Below are positions 6,759-16,664 of a stretch of 39,627 nucleotides of DNA, one piece after another. The stretch is taken from positions 1 through 39,627 of the forward strand of contig JAAEPA010000849.1 of the NCBI GenBank assembly GCA_024222475.1, given 5' to 3'. A program made the translations under genes and the position numbers. The notes under the pieces are model-generated. The model was not told the DNA's origin and did not search any database. It saw only the letters and a program-made list of their open reading frames with translations. The DNA is from Gammaproteobacteria bacterium. Its GTDB lineage: Bacteria; Pseudomonadota; Gammaproteobacteria; JAAEPA01. Within the stretch, counting starts at the first letter, position 1. Each line of letters opens with the position of its first letter.

Positions 6759-6852
6759 TAGAATACCTGTAACCTTTAGGAGAAGAACAGGCAATGTTTG
6801 AAAACGAATTTACCCCACATTGCAGACTAACGCAACCGTCAGGTTGTGCATT

Positions 6853-7647
6853 ATGAGTTTGCCTTACATGCCATTCTTTGTTGGTGACTATGAGGGTAAA
6901 ACCGCACACCTGACGCTTGAAGAGGATGGCGCGTACAATCGCCTCTTGCGCCTATGCTGGCGCACCCCAGGCTGTTCAATTCCCGATGAAGACGCATGGA
7001 TACAACGCAAGATGCGCGTTGATGAAGACACCATGAACAATGTTGTCAGGCCGATAATTTCCGAGTTCTTAAAAACCGGAAAAGGTAGGCTTTTTTCTGA
7101 GCGACAAATGGAAGAATTTATTAAGGCAAAAAACAAACATAAAAAACGTGTTGCAGCAGGCAAAAAAGGTGGCCGTCCGTCTAAGCCATTGAAAAATAAA
7201 GAAACAGGGGAAACCAATGCTTCTGATTTGCTAAAGCCTAGCCTAAGCAACCATAACCATAACCATAACCATAGTAAAAAGGTAATAGTAGAAGAAACTA
7301 TTACCCAAAAAAAACGCGGTTCCCGTTTGTCTGATGACTGGTTTCCAAAGCCAGAAGATGAGTTTCTAAAACCCTACAATCTCACACCAGATCAGCTTCA
7401 AAACCACTTTGACTCATTCAGGGATTACTGGATGGCAAAGCCGGGCAAGGACGGTGTGAAGCTCGACTGGCAAGCGACGTGGCGCAACTGGATACGAAAC
7501 TCACGACAATCACGATCAAAACAAAATGGCAGATCCACACGGTCAGAAATCAACAAGGCTTTGTACGAGGCAACAACCGAAAGGTCAGAACATGAACCGG
7601 AGAGAACAATTCGCCCTGGTCTTGAAATCATTCCCGCAAGCAAGTGA
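6853..7647 (+). CDS. DUF1376/YdaU-like replication protein
   Basis: MSLPYMPFFVGDYEGKTAHLTLEEDGAYNRLLRLCWRTPGCSIPDEDAWIQRKMRV...RVAAGKKGGRPSK. Confidence 0.8.
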   Translation: MSLPYMPFFVGDYEGKTAHLTLEEDGAYNRLLRLCWRTPGCSIPDEDAWIQRKMRVDEDTMNNVVRPIISEFLKTGKGRLFSERQMEEFIKAKNKHKKRVAAGKKGGRPSKPLKNKETGETNASDLLKPSLSNHNHNHNHSKKVIVEETITQKKRGSRLSDDWFPKPEDEFLKPYNLTPDQLQNHFDSFRDYWMAKPGKDGVKLDWQATWRNWIRNSRQSRSKQNGRSTRSEINKALYEATTERSEHEPERTIRPGLEIIPASK

Positions 7648-8107
7648 CAGCGCCGAGGACATGGCGGGCCTGATTGATGTTTACGAATACGCATTTCAGG
7701 GCATTTCTGATGTAAACCTGCAAGCAACTGTAAGGGCTTTTATTCAAGGCGAGTGTAAGCGGAACAATGCATTCAGGCCGTCGCCGGCTGAACTTGCAGC
7801 TTATGCCAGGCCAATGCAGATCCGTGAGGATAGGATTAAACAAGCGTCAAACCGCATCGAAGGTCAGAAGCAGATAACAAACGACTGGCGGGCCAAACTT
7901 TCTGAAAAACAGCACCGGGCGCATGTTGAGGCAAGGCTAGGTACAGAGGCACAGCGCAAAAAACAAATCCCGGCAATGGACGAGGCGGATCCTAATAGGC
8001 CTAAACCCTGGATGGACCCGGCTGAAATGAAAACCAGTTCCATGAGCATACGCCGCGAACTTGCGGAATCCGGCGAGCCTTTGTTTCCAGAAGACGCGGA
8101 TTTATGA
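7592..8107 (+). CDS. hypothetical replication-associated protein
   Basis: MNRREQFALVLKSFPQASDSAEDMAGLIDVYEYAFQGISDVNLQATVRAFIQGECKRNNAFRPSPAELAAYAR; overlaps the DUF1376 gene. Confidence 0.6.
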   Translation: MNRREQFALVLKSFPQASDSAEDMAGLIDVYEYAFQGISDVNLQATVRAFIQGECKRNNAFRPSPAELAAYARPMQIREDRIKQASNRIEGQKQITNDWRAKLSEKQHRAHVEARLGTEAQRKKQIPAMDEADPNRPKPWMDPAEMKTSSMSIRRELAESGEPLFPEDADL

Positions 8108-8133
8108 TCAACCCCAACAAGTGAGGAATAGCT

Positions 8134-8334
8134 ATGACAGACAAATCTGAAAATAAAGCTGACGTAATCGTACACTGGTCAACTGGCCCGGTGTACTGCT
8201 GTCTGAAACACGCCGAAGGGCTAATAAAGATTGGGAGTTTCTTGGGCGCGCACACTCCCGTTGAACCGTATTCTGGCAACGAGCCATGCTATAACTGTAA
8301 AAATGAACAGATTACGAGTGAGGGCACCCAATGA
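8134..8334 (+). CDS. small putative zinc-binding protein
   Basis: CCLKH...CYNCKN; ATGA overlap downstream. Confidence 0.55.
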   Translation: MTDKSENKADVIVHWSTGPVYCCLKHAEGLIKIGSFLGAHTPVEPYSGNEPCYNCKNEQITSEGTQ

Positions 8335-8714
8335 CCACAGCACCAGGACGTCTGAACACTCAAAAACTGACTGACCAGCAAACAGACACCATGCGCCAAT
8401 GGCACAAGGCCGGCCAGACATATCAGCAACTATCATGGTTTTTCAAAGTGTCCGTGAATGCAGTCCGTTACCAGTGCGACGATACTCTGAGAGAACGCAA
8501 GTTGGCGGAAAAAAGAAACGGTATTCGTCGGGCGGATGTTTTCGGTGTTGGTCGAATGCCGCCAGCATCTGAAAGGCGGAAGATTGATCGGGACGCCATG
8601 AATCTAAAACGTAAGATACCAAAAGACACGCGGGAAATTACTGGCGTGTTGCTTGGTGATCCCCTTTTTGAGCGCAGTGCACTTTACGAGAAACAGCGTG
8701 GATCAAATCTGTGA
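8331..8714 (+). CDS. HTH-containing hypothetical protein
   Basis: LTDQQTDTMRQWHKAGQTYQQLSWFFKVSVNAVRYQC. Confidence 0.6.
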   Translation: MTTAPGRLNTQKLTDQQTDTMRQWHKAGQTYQQLSWFFKVSVNAVRYQCDDTLRERKLAEKRNGIRRADVFGVGRMPPASERRKIDRDAMNLKRKIPKDTREITGVLLGDPLFERSALYEKQRGSNL

Positions 8715-8929
8715 CTGAAATAACCGAAACACCGCGCACTGCCAGGCTGTACAACCTGAGCCTCAAATTAACCGCGGCACAATTGAAACTCGCGTCACAA
8801 CTCTGGCGGCACGGTTCTGGAACTCAGGAAATTGCAGGTGTGCTGGCTATGCAGACGAGGAACAGGGAATTCCCAGAACACAGGGTCTATAATTCGCTTG
8901 ATCGCATCAAGAGGCAGAAACCATCATGA
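8711..8929 (+). CDS. hypothetical protein
   Basis: 72 aa, GTGA overlap. Confidence 0.55.
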   Translation: MTEITETPRTARLYNLSLKLTAAQLKLASQLWRHGSGTQEIAGVLAMQTRNREFPEHRVYNSLDRIKRQKPS

Positions 8930-9171
8930 CACTTACCGAGAAAATTGAAGCAAATGCAGATTTGACATTGTGGGCTGTTCACATTATCGGACCTGACGAG
9001 ATATTAGCGGCCCCAAATCACGCTGTGGCGGAAATTCACGCTAGAGAGCTAAATAAGGCAGTCCATAACCGCGTTTCATGGGATGACGAAATATTATGTT
9101 TTGCGTATGCAGTGCCGTGGCCGCACAGTGCAGACGATCATGCGAAAGCGGTTAAGAAAGGCCAGAAATGA
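8926..9171 (+). CDS. hypothetical protein
   Basis: 81 aa, ATGA overlap. Confidence 0.55.
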   Translation: MTLTEKIEANADLTLWAVHIIGPDEILAAPNHAVAEIHARELNKAVHNRVSWDDEILCFAYAVPWPHSADDHAKAVKKGQK

Positions 9172-9392
9172 ACAATGTAATTCAGCTTGGAGGCGTCACA
9201 CGCTTGAATCTATCACCAGACCGCGTTCTGAAAAATGCCATAGGCCAGTTTGATGATGATGGCGTGGTGATAATGGGCTATGATAAAAATGGCGATACAT
9301 ATTTTGCGTCGTCTATAGCTAATGGCGGCACGGTTCTGTGGCTCCTTGAGAATTGCAAAAAGCGATTACTGGAAACCAAGGATGATTTATAA
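9168..9392 (+). CDS. hypothetical protein
   Basis: 74 aa, ATGA overlap. Confidence 0.55.
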   Translation: MNNVIQLGGVTRLNLSPDRVLKNAIGQFDDDGVVIMGYDKNGDTYFASSIANGGTVLWLLENCKKRLLETKDDL

Positions 9393-9408
9393 AACCACGG
9401 CAGAAACC

Positions 9409-9969
9409 ATGACAAAGGCAGGACGTAAACGTAAGACAGGCATGCGGGAGTCAAACGGACGCATTCAACGCGCTCCGGACTACGCCAATCAACAAGAGGC
9501 CGATACTGTCTCGGTTGGTGTGCAAGCGCGTGTCCTGCACCTCGACGCACCAGATAAACAGGCGCGTGATCCAGACTGGGGCCATACGCTTGGCGTTCTC
9601 AGGCTCAAGAACATAATCGACAAACGCCAAATGGACGCTGGCAACTTCTACATGGATCAGTACTTCAGGTATGTATGGCTAAAAGGCTTCCCCCCTAGAA
9701 ACCCGAAGGTGGCCGCATATGCCGAATTGATTGCCGGCATGTCCTCAAGCCATATTCACGATGACGACACTGTAAAACGTGCAGAGGCCCGCCTTAATGA
9801 CGCACAGACAGCAGTTATAGACGCTCTTGGTATTCAGCAGTCAATTCCAGCCTTCAGCGCACTGGAGAAGTTCGCAATCAACCAGGAACATTATGGACAA
9901 TGCACACCAGCCAGAGCAGGGCCTTTGAAGGAGTGCCTTAATGCGCTGGCGCGGCATTATGGAGTTTGA
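9409..9969 (+). CDS. conserved phage hypothetical protein
   Basis: MTKAGRKRKTGMRESNGRIQR...; the track ORF from 9322 overlaps the previous gene, so 9409 is the preferred start. Confidence 0.55.
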   Translation: MTKAGRKRKTGMRESNGRIQRAPDYANQQEADTVSVGVQARVLHLDAPDKQARDPDWGHTLGVLRLKNIIDKRQMDAGNFYMDQYFRYVWLKGFPPRNPKVAAYAELIAGMSSSHIHDDDTVKRAEARLNDAQTAVIDALGIQQSIPAFSALEKFAINQEHYGQCTPARAGPLKECLNALARHYGV

Positions 9970-10184
9970 AAATGTTTGGTTCGGTTTTTGGTTCGATTGT
10001 TCAACGCCGCTGTGAATGTGCAGCGGAAAAAGCAATGCAAGAGGTTCGGCAACAGCACAACCAAGCGATGATAGAGTTTTATTTGCGGCGTGATTTGTTG
10101 CACAAAAAACTTATAGCAGCAGGCGGTCCAAACTGGCACATGCGCCATGTCCCGTTAATTGTTCTTGATAATCGCTTGCAATAA
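9966..10184 (+). CDS. hypothetical protein
   Basis: 72 aa. Confidence 0.45.
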   Translation: MKMFGSVFGSIVQRRCECAAEKAMQEVRQQHNQAMIEFYLRRDLLHKKLIAAGGPNWHMRHVPLIVLDNRLQ

Positions 10185-10208
10185 AATTGACAAATCACTG
10201 CAAATATG

Positions 10209-10283
10209 CAATGTCGGAAATGCAGGGTGAGAAATAGGCCCTACAGAATCCAACCCGTCTCCGGCATTGGCTAGGGGCGGGTT
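10209..10283 (+). promoter_or_regulatory. attenuator/pseudoknot-like intergenic element before the virion gene block
   Basis: CAATGTCGGA(10209-10218)/TCCGGCATTG(10260-10269) crosses AACCCG(10252-10257)/CGGGTT(10278-10283), with inner hairpin TGCAGGG/CCCTACA. Confidence 0.45.
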
Positions 10284-10304
10284 TATAATTTCAAGAGGCT
10301 ACAA

Positions 10305-10502
10305 ATGGCCGGCATATTTGATGGATCATATCTTGGCGTCCCGGTAACCGGCATATTTGACACCTCCATATTTGACACGTTTGATGGTGTTATTACAACT
10401 GGCTGTACAACGCTGACAGATACAATCGCCAGTAGCCAGGCGTCGCTCACCAGTACAGCCGCTATTCAGGCAGCACTTACAACAACAAGGATATGCGAAT
10501 AA
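10305..10502 (+). CDS. hypothetical protein
   Basis: 65 aa. Confidence 0.45.
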   Translation: MAGIFDGSYLGVPVTGIFDTSIFDTFDGVITTGCTTLTDTIASSQASLTSTAAIQAALTTTRICE

Positions 10503-10792
10503 TGACTGCATCTCGCGTATATCCAGGAACAACAGTCACATTGCAGACAGTCGTCAAGGTAGGTGACACCGCAACGGACGCCTCAGCAATTACGTTCAAG
10601 TGGAAATATGGCAACCGAGGCGTTGAAACGTCCATTACACCCACAAGGGCCTCAACAGGCACATATACAGTTGAATTCACACCGTTGTATTCCGGGAACG
10701 TCTACTACAGGTGGGATACTGAAGGCTCACTGAACACAGCCAAGGACGGGGTTTTGTCCATAGCAAGATCAGAATTTACGGTGAGTGCCTGA
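10502..10792 (+). CDS. small Ig-like/structural protein (tentative)
   Basis: MTASRVYPGTTVTLQTVVKVGDTATDASAITFKWKYGNRG...YTVEFTPLYSGNVYYRWDTEG. Confidence 0.5.
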   Translation: MTASRVYPGTTVTLQTVVKVGDTATDASAITFKWKYGNRGVETSITPTRASTGTYTVEFTPLYSGNVYYRWDTEGSLNTAKDGVLSIARSEFTVSA

Positions 10793-10793
10793 G

Positions 10794-12137
10794 ATGCCGA
10801 CAAAGCGGCAAACCAAAAGCAGCTTTTACCCTTACAAACAGGCAAGCATTTCAGATTTAATCCCATACGCTCGCAATTCCAGAACACACAGCGAGGAACA
10901 AGTAGCGCAGATAGCCGCATCAATAAGGGAGTTCGGATTCACCAATCCTATCCTGGTTGACGGCGATAATGGCATTATAGCTGGCCACGGAAGGCTACTG
11001 GCCGCGCAAAAGCTCGGTTTAACAGAATGCCCGGTAATTGAGCTAAACGGCCTGACAGACGCTCAAAAGCAGGCTTATATCATTGCAGACAACAAGCTGG
11101 CGCTTAATGCTGGTTGGGATACTGAAATGCTCGGCATTGAGTTGGGCGAGCTTGCAGACACAGGCTTTGATTTATCGCTGGTTGGGTTTAGCGACGATGA
11201 ATTGTCCGTTCTCATGCAACAGCCTGTTGAGGGATTAACCGACGAGGACGCTGTTCCTGACGTACCGGCGATTCCCGTGACTGTTGAAGGCGATATTTGG
11301 CTGCTTGGTAATCACAGGCTTATGTGCGGCGATAGCACTAGCGTTGACGCTGTTGAGCGGCTTATGGACGGACAGAAGGCTGATATGGTGTTCACCGACC
11401 CGCCATATGGAATGGCGTTGGATGCAGACTGGAGCAAGGCAAAGTCGTCATTAAAGTTTGCCAATGAGAAAAATGCACTTGGCGGCAAGAAGCATAAAAA
11501 TGTTATTGGCGACCATGACGATTTTACTCCAGAACTAATAAGCACAGTGTTTGCGTGTTTTGATTACTGCAAGGAAATATTTCTTTGGGGTGCTGACTAT
11601 TACGCGGACTTGCTACCAGATAGGAACGCAGGAAGTTGGATTGTCTGGGATAAGCGATTAGATGAAAGCGCAGACAAAATGTATGGATCAACATTTGAAT
11701 TGTGTTGGTCGAAGGCGCGTCATAAACGAATGCTTGCGCGCGTTAAATGGGCGGGTATTTTTGGTACGGAACAAGAGTTTGATCACAAGCGGCATCATCC
11801 GACACAAAAGCCAGTCAAGTTAATAGATTGGTTTTTTGATTACTACAGCATGAAGGACAAGGTAATCATCGCTGATATATATGGCGGTGCAGGTGGAACT
11901 CTAATCGCTTGCGAAAAGACAAACCGAATTTGCCGTATGATGGAGTTGGATGCGCAATACTGCGACGTAATAATCCAACGCTGGCAGGATTTCACAGGCC
12001 AACAGGCCACACTTGAAGGCCAAGACTGCACATATGAGGACGCAAAGGAAATGCGGTACGATCCAGACGCCAATGGTGCAGGGTGTTATAACGACTGGAT
12101 AGCGCACAAGCGCAGCGAGCTAGAGAATGTCAGCTAA
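10794..12137 (+). CDS. ParB-like domain fused to a DNA N6-adenine-type methyltransferase (DPPY)
   Basis: ISDLIPYARNSRTHSEEQVAQIAASIREFGFTNPILVDGDNGIIAGHGRLLAAQKLG plus MVFTDPPYGMALDADW and IADIYGGAGGTLIACEKTNRICRMMELD. The next in-frame ATG after 10785 encodes MPTKRQTKSS. Confidence 0.92.
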   Translation: MPTKRQTKSSFYPYKQASISDLIPYARNSRTHSEEQVAQIAASIREFGFTNPILVDGDNGIIAGHGRLLAAQKLGLTECPVIELNGLTDAQKQAYIIADNKLALNAGWDTEMLGIELGELADTGFDLSLVGFSDDELSVLMQQPVEGLTDEDAVPDVPAIPVTVEGDIWLLGNHRLMCGDSTSVDAVERLMDGQKADMVFTDPPYGMALDADWSKAKSSLKFANEKNALGGKKHKNVIGDHDDFTPELISTVFACFDYCKEIFLWGADYYADLLPDRNAGSWIVWDKRLDESADKMYGSTFELCWSKARHKRMLARVKWAGIFGTEQEFDHKRHHPTQKPVKLIDWFFDYYSMKDKVIIADIYGGAGGTLIACEKTNRICRMMELDAQYCDVIIQRWQDFTGQQATLEGQDCTYEDAKEMRYDPDANGAGCYNDWIAHKRSELENVS

Positions 12138-12459
12138 AAATGCCGAACATAAACCAACAGAAGAACAGCACCAGCTAGTCAAGAGCCTGTCTGGCTATGG
12201 TGTGCCACAAGAGGATATTTGCCATATCCTGGACATATCAAAGCCAACACTGCACAAGTATTACAGGCGTGACATTGATGTCGGTATGGCCAGCGCGAAT
12301 GCAAAAGTTGGCGAAAGTCTGTTTAAGCAAGCCACATCTGGCAATATGTCAGCGGCGATATTCTGGATGAAGGCTCGCGCTGGTTGGTCTGAAAAACTAC
12401 TACATGAACATTCTGGACAATTCACCATGCTCTTCGATTCAGATGACCGAGACGCTTAA
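12127..12459 (+). CDS. terS: terminase small subunit (putative)
   Basis: HTH-like ...GVPQEDICHILDISKPTLHKYYRRDIDVGMASANAKVGESLFKQATSGNMSAAIFWMKARAGW; directly upstream of terL. Confidence 0.8.
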   Translation: MSAKNAEHKPTEEQHQLVKSLSGYGVPQEDICHILDISKPTLHKYYRRDIDVGMASANAKVGESLFKQATSGNMSAAIFWMKARAGWSEKLLHEHSGQFTMLFDSDDRDA

Positions 12460-13780
12460 ATTAACAGACCGTCAAAAGGAAGCGCGATTGCTTCTGAACA
12501 GTGACGCGGTGCATTGCATGTTGTTCGGCGGCTCAAGGTCCGGCAAGACGTTTCTAATGGTGCGCCAGATTATAACGCGGGCATTGAAGGCAAAGGGGTC
12601 AAGACACGCAGCGTTCAGATTTAGGTTTAATCACGCCAAGACATCGCTTGTTCAGGACACAATACCAAAGGTCCTGGACTTGTGTTGGCCAGGACTGAGA
12701 GCACGCACCAAGCTGGACAAGACTGATTGGTATTTGCAATTCCCGAATGACAGCATACTGTACATTGGAGGGCTGGACGATAAAGAACGCACTGAGAAAA
12801 TCCTAGGCAATGAGTTTGCGACCATCTATCTCAACGAGTGTTCACAAATCCCTTGGTCAGCGCGCAAGATGGCTGTTACACGGCTGGCGCAAGACGTGGG
12901 CCTCAAACTCAAAATGTATTATGATTGCAACCCGCCAAATCAGGCGCATTGGACGTATCAACTCTTTCAAAAGAAACTAGACCCGGAAAGCAGATCAGGA
13001 CTGCTGCATCCTGGCAACTTCGTATCAATGCAAATCAATCCGCTGCACAATGTGGAAAACCTGCCTGATGCGTACATGCAGGAATTGGAAGGCCTGCCGG
13101 AACGGGACCGAAAGCGTTTCCTATCCGGTGAATTCATACCGGCCAATGAAAACTCGCTATGGTCCAGTATAACGATTGATAAAAACAGGATACTGGATGG
13201 CGATAAGCTGCCAGACTATCAGCGTATAGTTGTTGCGGTTGATCCGTCCGGGGCTGACGACGAAAACCCGGACCATGATGCAATCGGCATTGTCATTGCG
13301 GCGCTAGGAACCGATGGCGTTGCGTATGTCCTGGAGGATCTGACTTTACAGGCTGGTCCGGCGACATGGGGCAATGTGGCAACGTCTGCATTCGACAGAC
13401 ACGCGGCGGACATTATCGTGGGCGAGGATAATTTTGGCGGCGCAATGGTGCATCATGTTATCAAGACATCGCGCAAGAACACGCCTTACAAAGCCGTCAA
13501 GGCTTCAAGGGGCAAGGTTGTTCGGGCTGAGCCTATCAGCGCGTTATATGAACAGGGCAAAGTCAAACACGTTGGATATTTTCCAGAACTCGAAGACGAG
13601 TTGATGAGTTTCACGACTACAGGGTACCAGGGCATAGGCTCACCTAACCGGGGTGATGCGCTTGTTTGGGCAATCACAGAACTATTCCCTGGACTAACGC
13701 GGGCCGAAGCTAAAGAGATTGACACAAAGGCCGGCTTGACGATGCCAATGCAAACCAATGACGGCTGGATGGCCGCATAA
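12443..13780 (+). CDS. terL: terminase large subunit
   Basis: Walker A LFGGSRSGKTF; FATIYLNECSQI; nuclease-type VVAVDPSGADDENPDHDAIGI. Confidence 0.95.
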   Translation: MTETLKLTDRQKEARLLLNSDAVHCMLFGGSRSGKTFLMVRQIITRALKAKGSRHAAFRFRFNHAKTSLVQDTIPKVLDLCWPGLRARTKLDKTDWYLQFPNDSILYIGGLDDKERTEKILGNEFATIYLNECSQIPWSARKMAVTRLAQDVGLKLKMYYDCNPPNQAHWTYQLFQKKLDPESRSGLLHPGNFVSMQINPLHNVENLPDAYMQELEGLPERDRKRFLSGEFIPANENSLWSSITIDKNRILDGDKLPDYQRIVVAVDPSGADDENPDHDAIGIVIAALGTDGVAYVLEDLTLQAGPATWGNVATSAFDRHAADIIVGEDNFGGAMVHHVIKTSRKNTPYKAVKASRGKVVRAEPISALYEQGKVKHVGYFPELEDELMSFTTTGYQGIGSPNRGDALVWAITELFPGLTRAEAKEIDTKAGLTMPMQTNDGWMAA

Positions 13781-13819
13781 TACCGCAGCGCAGTGATTGC
13801 GCCGCTAGATGGAGCCATT

Positions 13820-15712
13820 ATGGCACTTGAGATTGCAGATGTTCTTGATCAGTTTAACGCTGATTGGGATGCAGACGAGACAAACCGCGATGAGGCCGCA
13901 GAGGACATGCGGTTTTGCCGTGGCGGTGAGTATCAATGGCCATCTGCCGTTGTTGCGGATCGCAAGGCCAAAGGCAGGCCAATCATCACGGTCAACCAGA
14001 TTCCAAAGTTTGTGCGCCAAGTGAGTGGCGATATTCGCCAATCACAACCCGCGATTGAATGCTATCCGGTAGACGATCAGACCGACCCGATATTGTCAGA
14101 CATATTCGAGGGCGCAGTAAGACAGATTGAATACCAGTCAGGCGCGCAGTCTATTTATTCACATGCGGCTGAGTGTGCCATCATGGCCGGGATTGGCCAT
14201 TTTCGCATCGTGACTGATTATGCTGACGACAGCGCATTTGATCAGGACATATTCATAAAGCGTATCCTGGACCCGCTGGCTGTTATTTGGGACGGCAACG
14301 CTAATGAGATCGACCGGTCAGACGCCGGCCATTGCTTTGTCACTGAAATGGTGGCGGAACGCGATTTTAAGGCACGATACCCAAAGGCCAGTCTTGCCAG
14401 TTTTGATGACGGTGTACGTACACAAGGTCATACGGATTGGATAGATGGTGATTTTATACGCATTGCCGAATACTGGGTAAAAGAGCCGGTTGATGTTCTG
14501 CTTGGCATGACACAGGATGGACAGACAGTCAGGCTAGATAAAGTCCACCCGGACATGATTCCAATGCTTGGTATCGTGCGGGAACGCAAGGCCAAATCAC
14601 ACAAGGTCTGCCGGTATGTCGTCAATGGTTCCGAGGTGCTGGAAGAAAAACAAGATTGGGCCGGCAAGCATATCCCGATTATTCCCGTCATGGGTTCTGA
14701 AATGTCAATCAATGGTGAGGTTGTAAGGAAATCCCTTATTCGTGATGCCAAGGCGCCACAACAGCTTTATAATTTCTGGCGTTCACACGCGGCTGAATCC
14801 ATCGCTCTTGCGCCCAAGGCACCGTGGCTGGTCGAGGCTGAAAACATCAAGGGGCATGAGTCATTTTGGAACAATGCAAACAAGGACAACATTCCGTATT
14901 TGCCGTTCACATCGGCTGAGAGCGGTTTTGTTCCTGTGCGCAACCAGCCAGCGGCGCCACCCGCAGCCATGTGGCAGGAAGCCAAGGTTGCAGCAGACGA
15001 CATGCAGGCGACAACCGGCATATTCGACGCATCACTAGGACAGCGTAGCAACGAAACGTCAGGCAGGGCGATTATCGCGCGGCAGCGTGAGGGCGATGTT
15101 GGATCATTTGTATTTATTGATAACTTCAACCAGGCAATCCGCAGGGCCGGGCAGGTGCTGATTGATCTGATTCCGAAAATCTACGACAGCCAGCGCATTA
15201 TCCGCGTTATGTCAAATGACCAGAAACAAGAGTTTGTGCCGGTTAACCATGTTGTTATGGATACAGACGGGCAGGAAACTGTGATTAACGACCTATCAAC
15301 AGCGCGGTTTGATGTGCGCATCAAGACAGGTCCGAGTTATTCAACCAGCCGCGAAGAAGCCAAGGAGCAGCTTGGTCAACTGCTGCAATCAAGCCCGGAT
15401 CTCATGCAGATTATCGGTGATATTTACTTTGATAACCTTGACTTCAACGGCGCCGACAAGATTGCGGACCGTATGCGTAAAATCCTACCGCCACAACTTC
15501 AGGAACAAGATCCCGACGACCCGAATGCAGTTCAACAGCCTGACCCAACGGCACAGGCGGCAGAGCGGCTGCAAATGGCCGACGCTGAAGTCAAGATTGC
15601 CAAAACACAAGCCGAAACGGGCAAGATTATTGCAGAAACAGAACAAACTGAGGTTGAAACCGAATTGAAGGCCTTTGAAACAGGCATGAATGCAGGTATT
15701 AACGGACAGTAA
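13820..15712 (+). CDS. P22-type portal protein
   Basis: DMRFCRGGEYQWP...RPIITVNQIPKFVRQVSGDIRQSQPAIECYPVDD...ASLGQRSNETSGRAIIARQREGD. Confidence 0.93.
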   Translation: MALEIADVLDQFNADWDADETNRDEAAEDMRFCRGGEYQWPSAVVADRKAKGRPIITVNQIPKFVRQVSGDIRQSQPAIECYPVDDQTDPILSDIFEGAVRQIEYQSGAQSIYSHAAECAIMAGIGHFRIVTDYADDSAFDQDIFIKRILDPLAVIWDGNANEIDRSDAGHCFVTEMVAERDFKARYPKASLASFDDGVRTQGHTDWIDGDFIRIAEYWVKEPVDVLLGMTQDGQTVRLDKVHPDMIPMLGIVRERKAKSHKVCRYVVNGSEVLEEKQDWAGKHIPIIPVMGSEMSINGEVVRKSLIRDAKAPQQLYNFWRSHAAESIALAPKAPWLVEAENIKGHESFWNNANKDNIPYLPFTSAESGFVPVRNQPAAPPAAMWQEAKVAADDMQATTGIFDASLGQRSNETSGRAIIARQREGDVGSFVFIDNFNQAIRRAGQVLIDLIPKIYDSQRIIRVMSNDQKQEFVPVNHVVMDTDGQETVINDLSTARFDVRIKTGPSYSTSREEAKEQLGQLLQSSPDLMQIIGDIYFDNLDFNGADKIADRMRKILPPQLQEQDPDDPNAVQQPDPTAQAAERLQMADAEVKIAKTQAETGKIIAETEQTEVETELKAFETGMNAGINGQ

Positions 15713-15780
15713 TTCGCGCTCATGAGAAGCGCGCAACTTGAGCGTTGAGAAACGCCCTATCTCATGGAGAGAACGTCACA

Positions 15781-16610
15781 TGATTGACGAAAATGCCGCT
15801 GTGTCCAGCGAAGAGGACGAAAACACGGAATCCACAACCGAAACAGTGGACCCAACGGATAACCCCGTTGCGCAGGCCGAGACTACGGACGAAGCTGCTG
15901 AGCAGGGCGACAAACCCGGCGATGATGCGGCTAAAGCCGAAATCGAGGCTGAAGACAGCGAAAAGGCACTGGATAAAAAGCCCAATCGCAAAACAGCCAG
16001 TCAACGCATTGGTGAACTCACGCAGATCAGGCGTGACCAGGAGCGGGAAATCGCTCGACTTAATGCGCAACTGGAACGTACACAGAAGTTGGAACGCCCG
16101 GACCCTGAGAAGTATGTGGACCCGGATGAATACACTTCTGATCTCGCTGCTTACAAAATCAGAACGTCACAGACGGATGATTTGCAGGCTGGCGTACAAG
16201 ATGCGAAAACACGCGCAGGCGAAGTGCTGATTGCTGCACATCAGGAACGGGTCATGGACTTCTCACATGAAGCTCCAGACTTTCACCAGGTGGCCGGCGA
16301 TCCCTCTTTGCAAATCACGCCAAACATGGCGAACGAAATCATGGACTCGGAATTCGGTCCACAAATTCAATACGCACTTGGGAAGAATCCTCGTGAAGCG
16401 GCACGGATTTCGCAGCTTTCACAAACCCGTCAGATTAGAGAAATCGGACGCCTTGAGGCCGAAGTATCACGGCCCGCACCCAAGCGTGTAACCCAAGCAC
16501 CCGCACCGATTAAACCGGTAGCTGGCAATTCAAAACCGCGCCTTTCGTACAGCGAAGATATGAGTATGGAAGATTACGCGAAAATGCGAGCGGCGGGGCG
16601 CAATCCCTAA
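15781..16610 (+). CDS. scaffolding protein (putative)
   Basis: Acidic, coiled ORF between portal and coat; C-terminal SYSEDMSMEDYAKMRAAGRNP. Confidence 0.75.
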
Positions 16611-16622
16611 ACCCCGGACTTC

Positions 16623-16636
16623 GCGTCGTGAGACGC
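16623..16636 (+). promoter_or_regulatory. GNRA-type hairpin in the coat gene leader
   Basis: GCGTC-GTGA-GACGC. Confidence 0.4.
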
Positions 16637-16664
16637 CACGTCCCTTAGATGGAGCCTTTTTATT

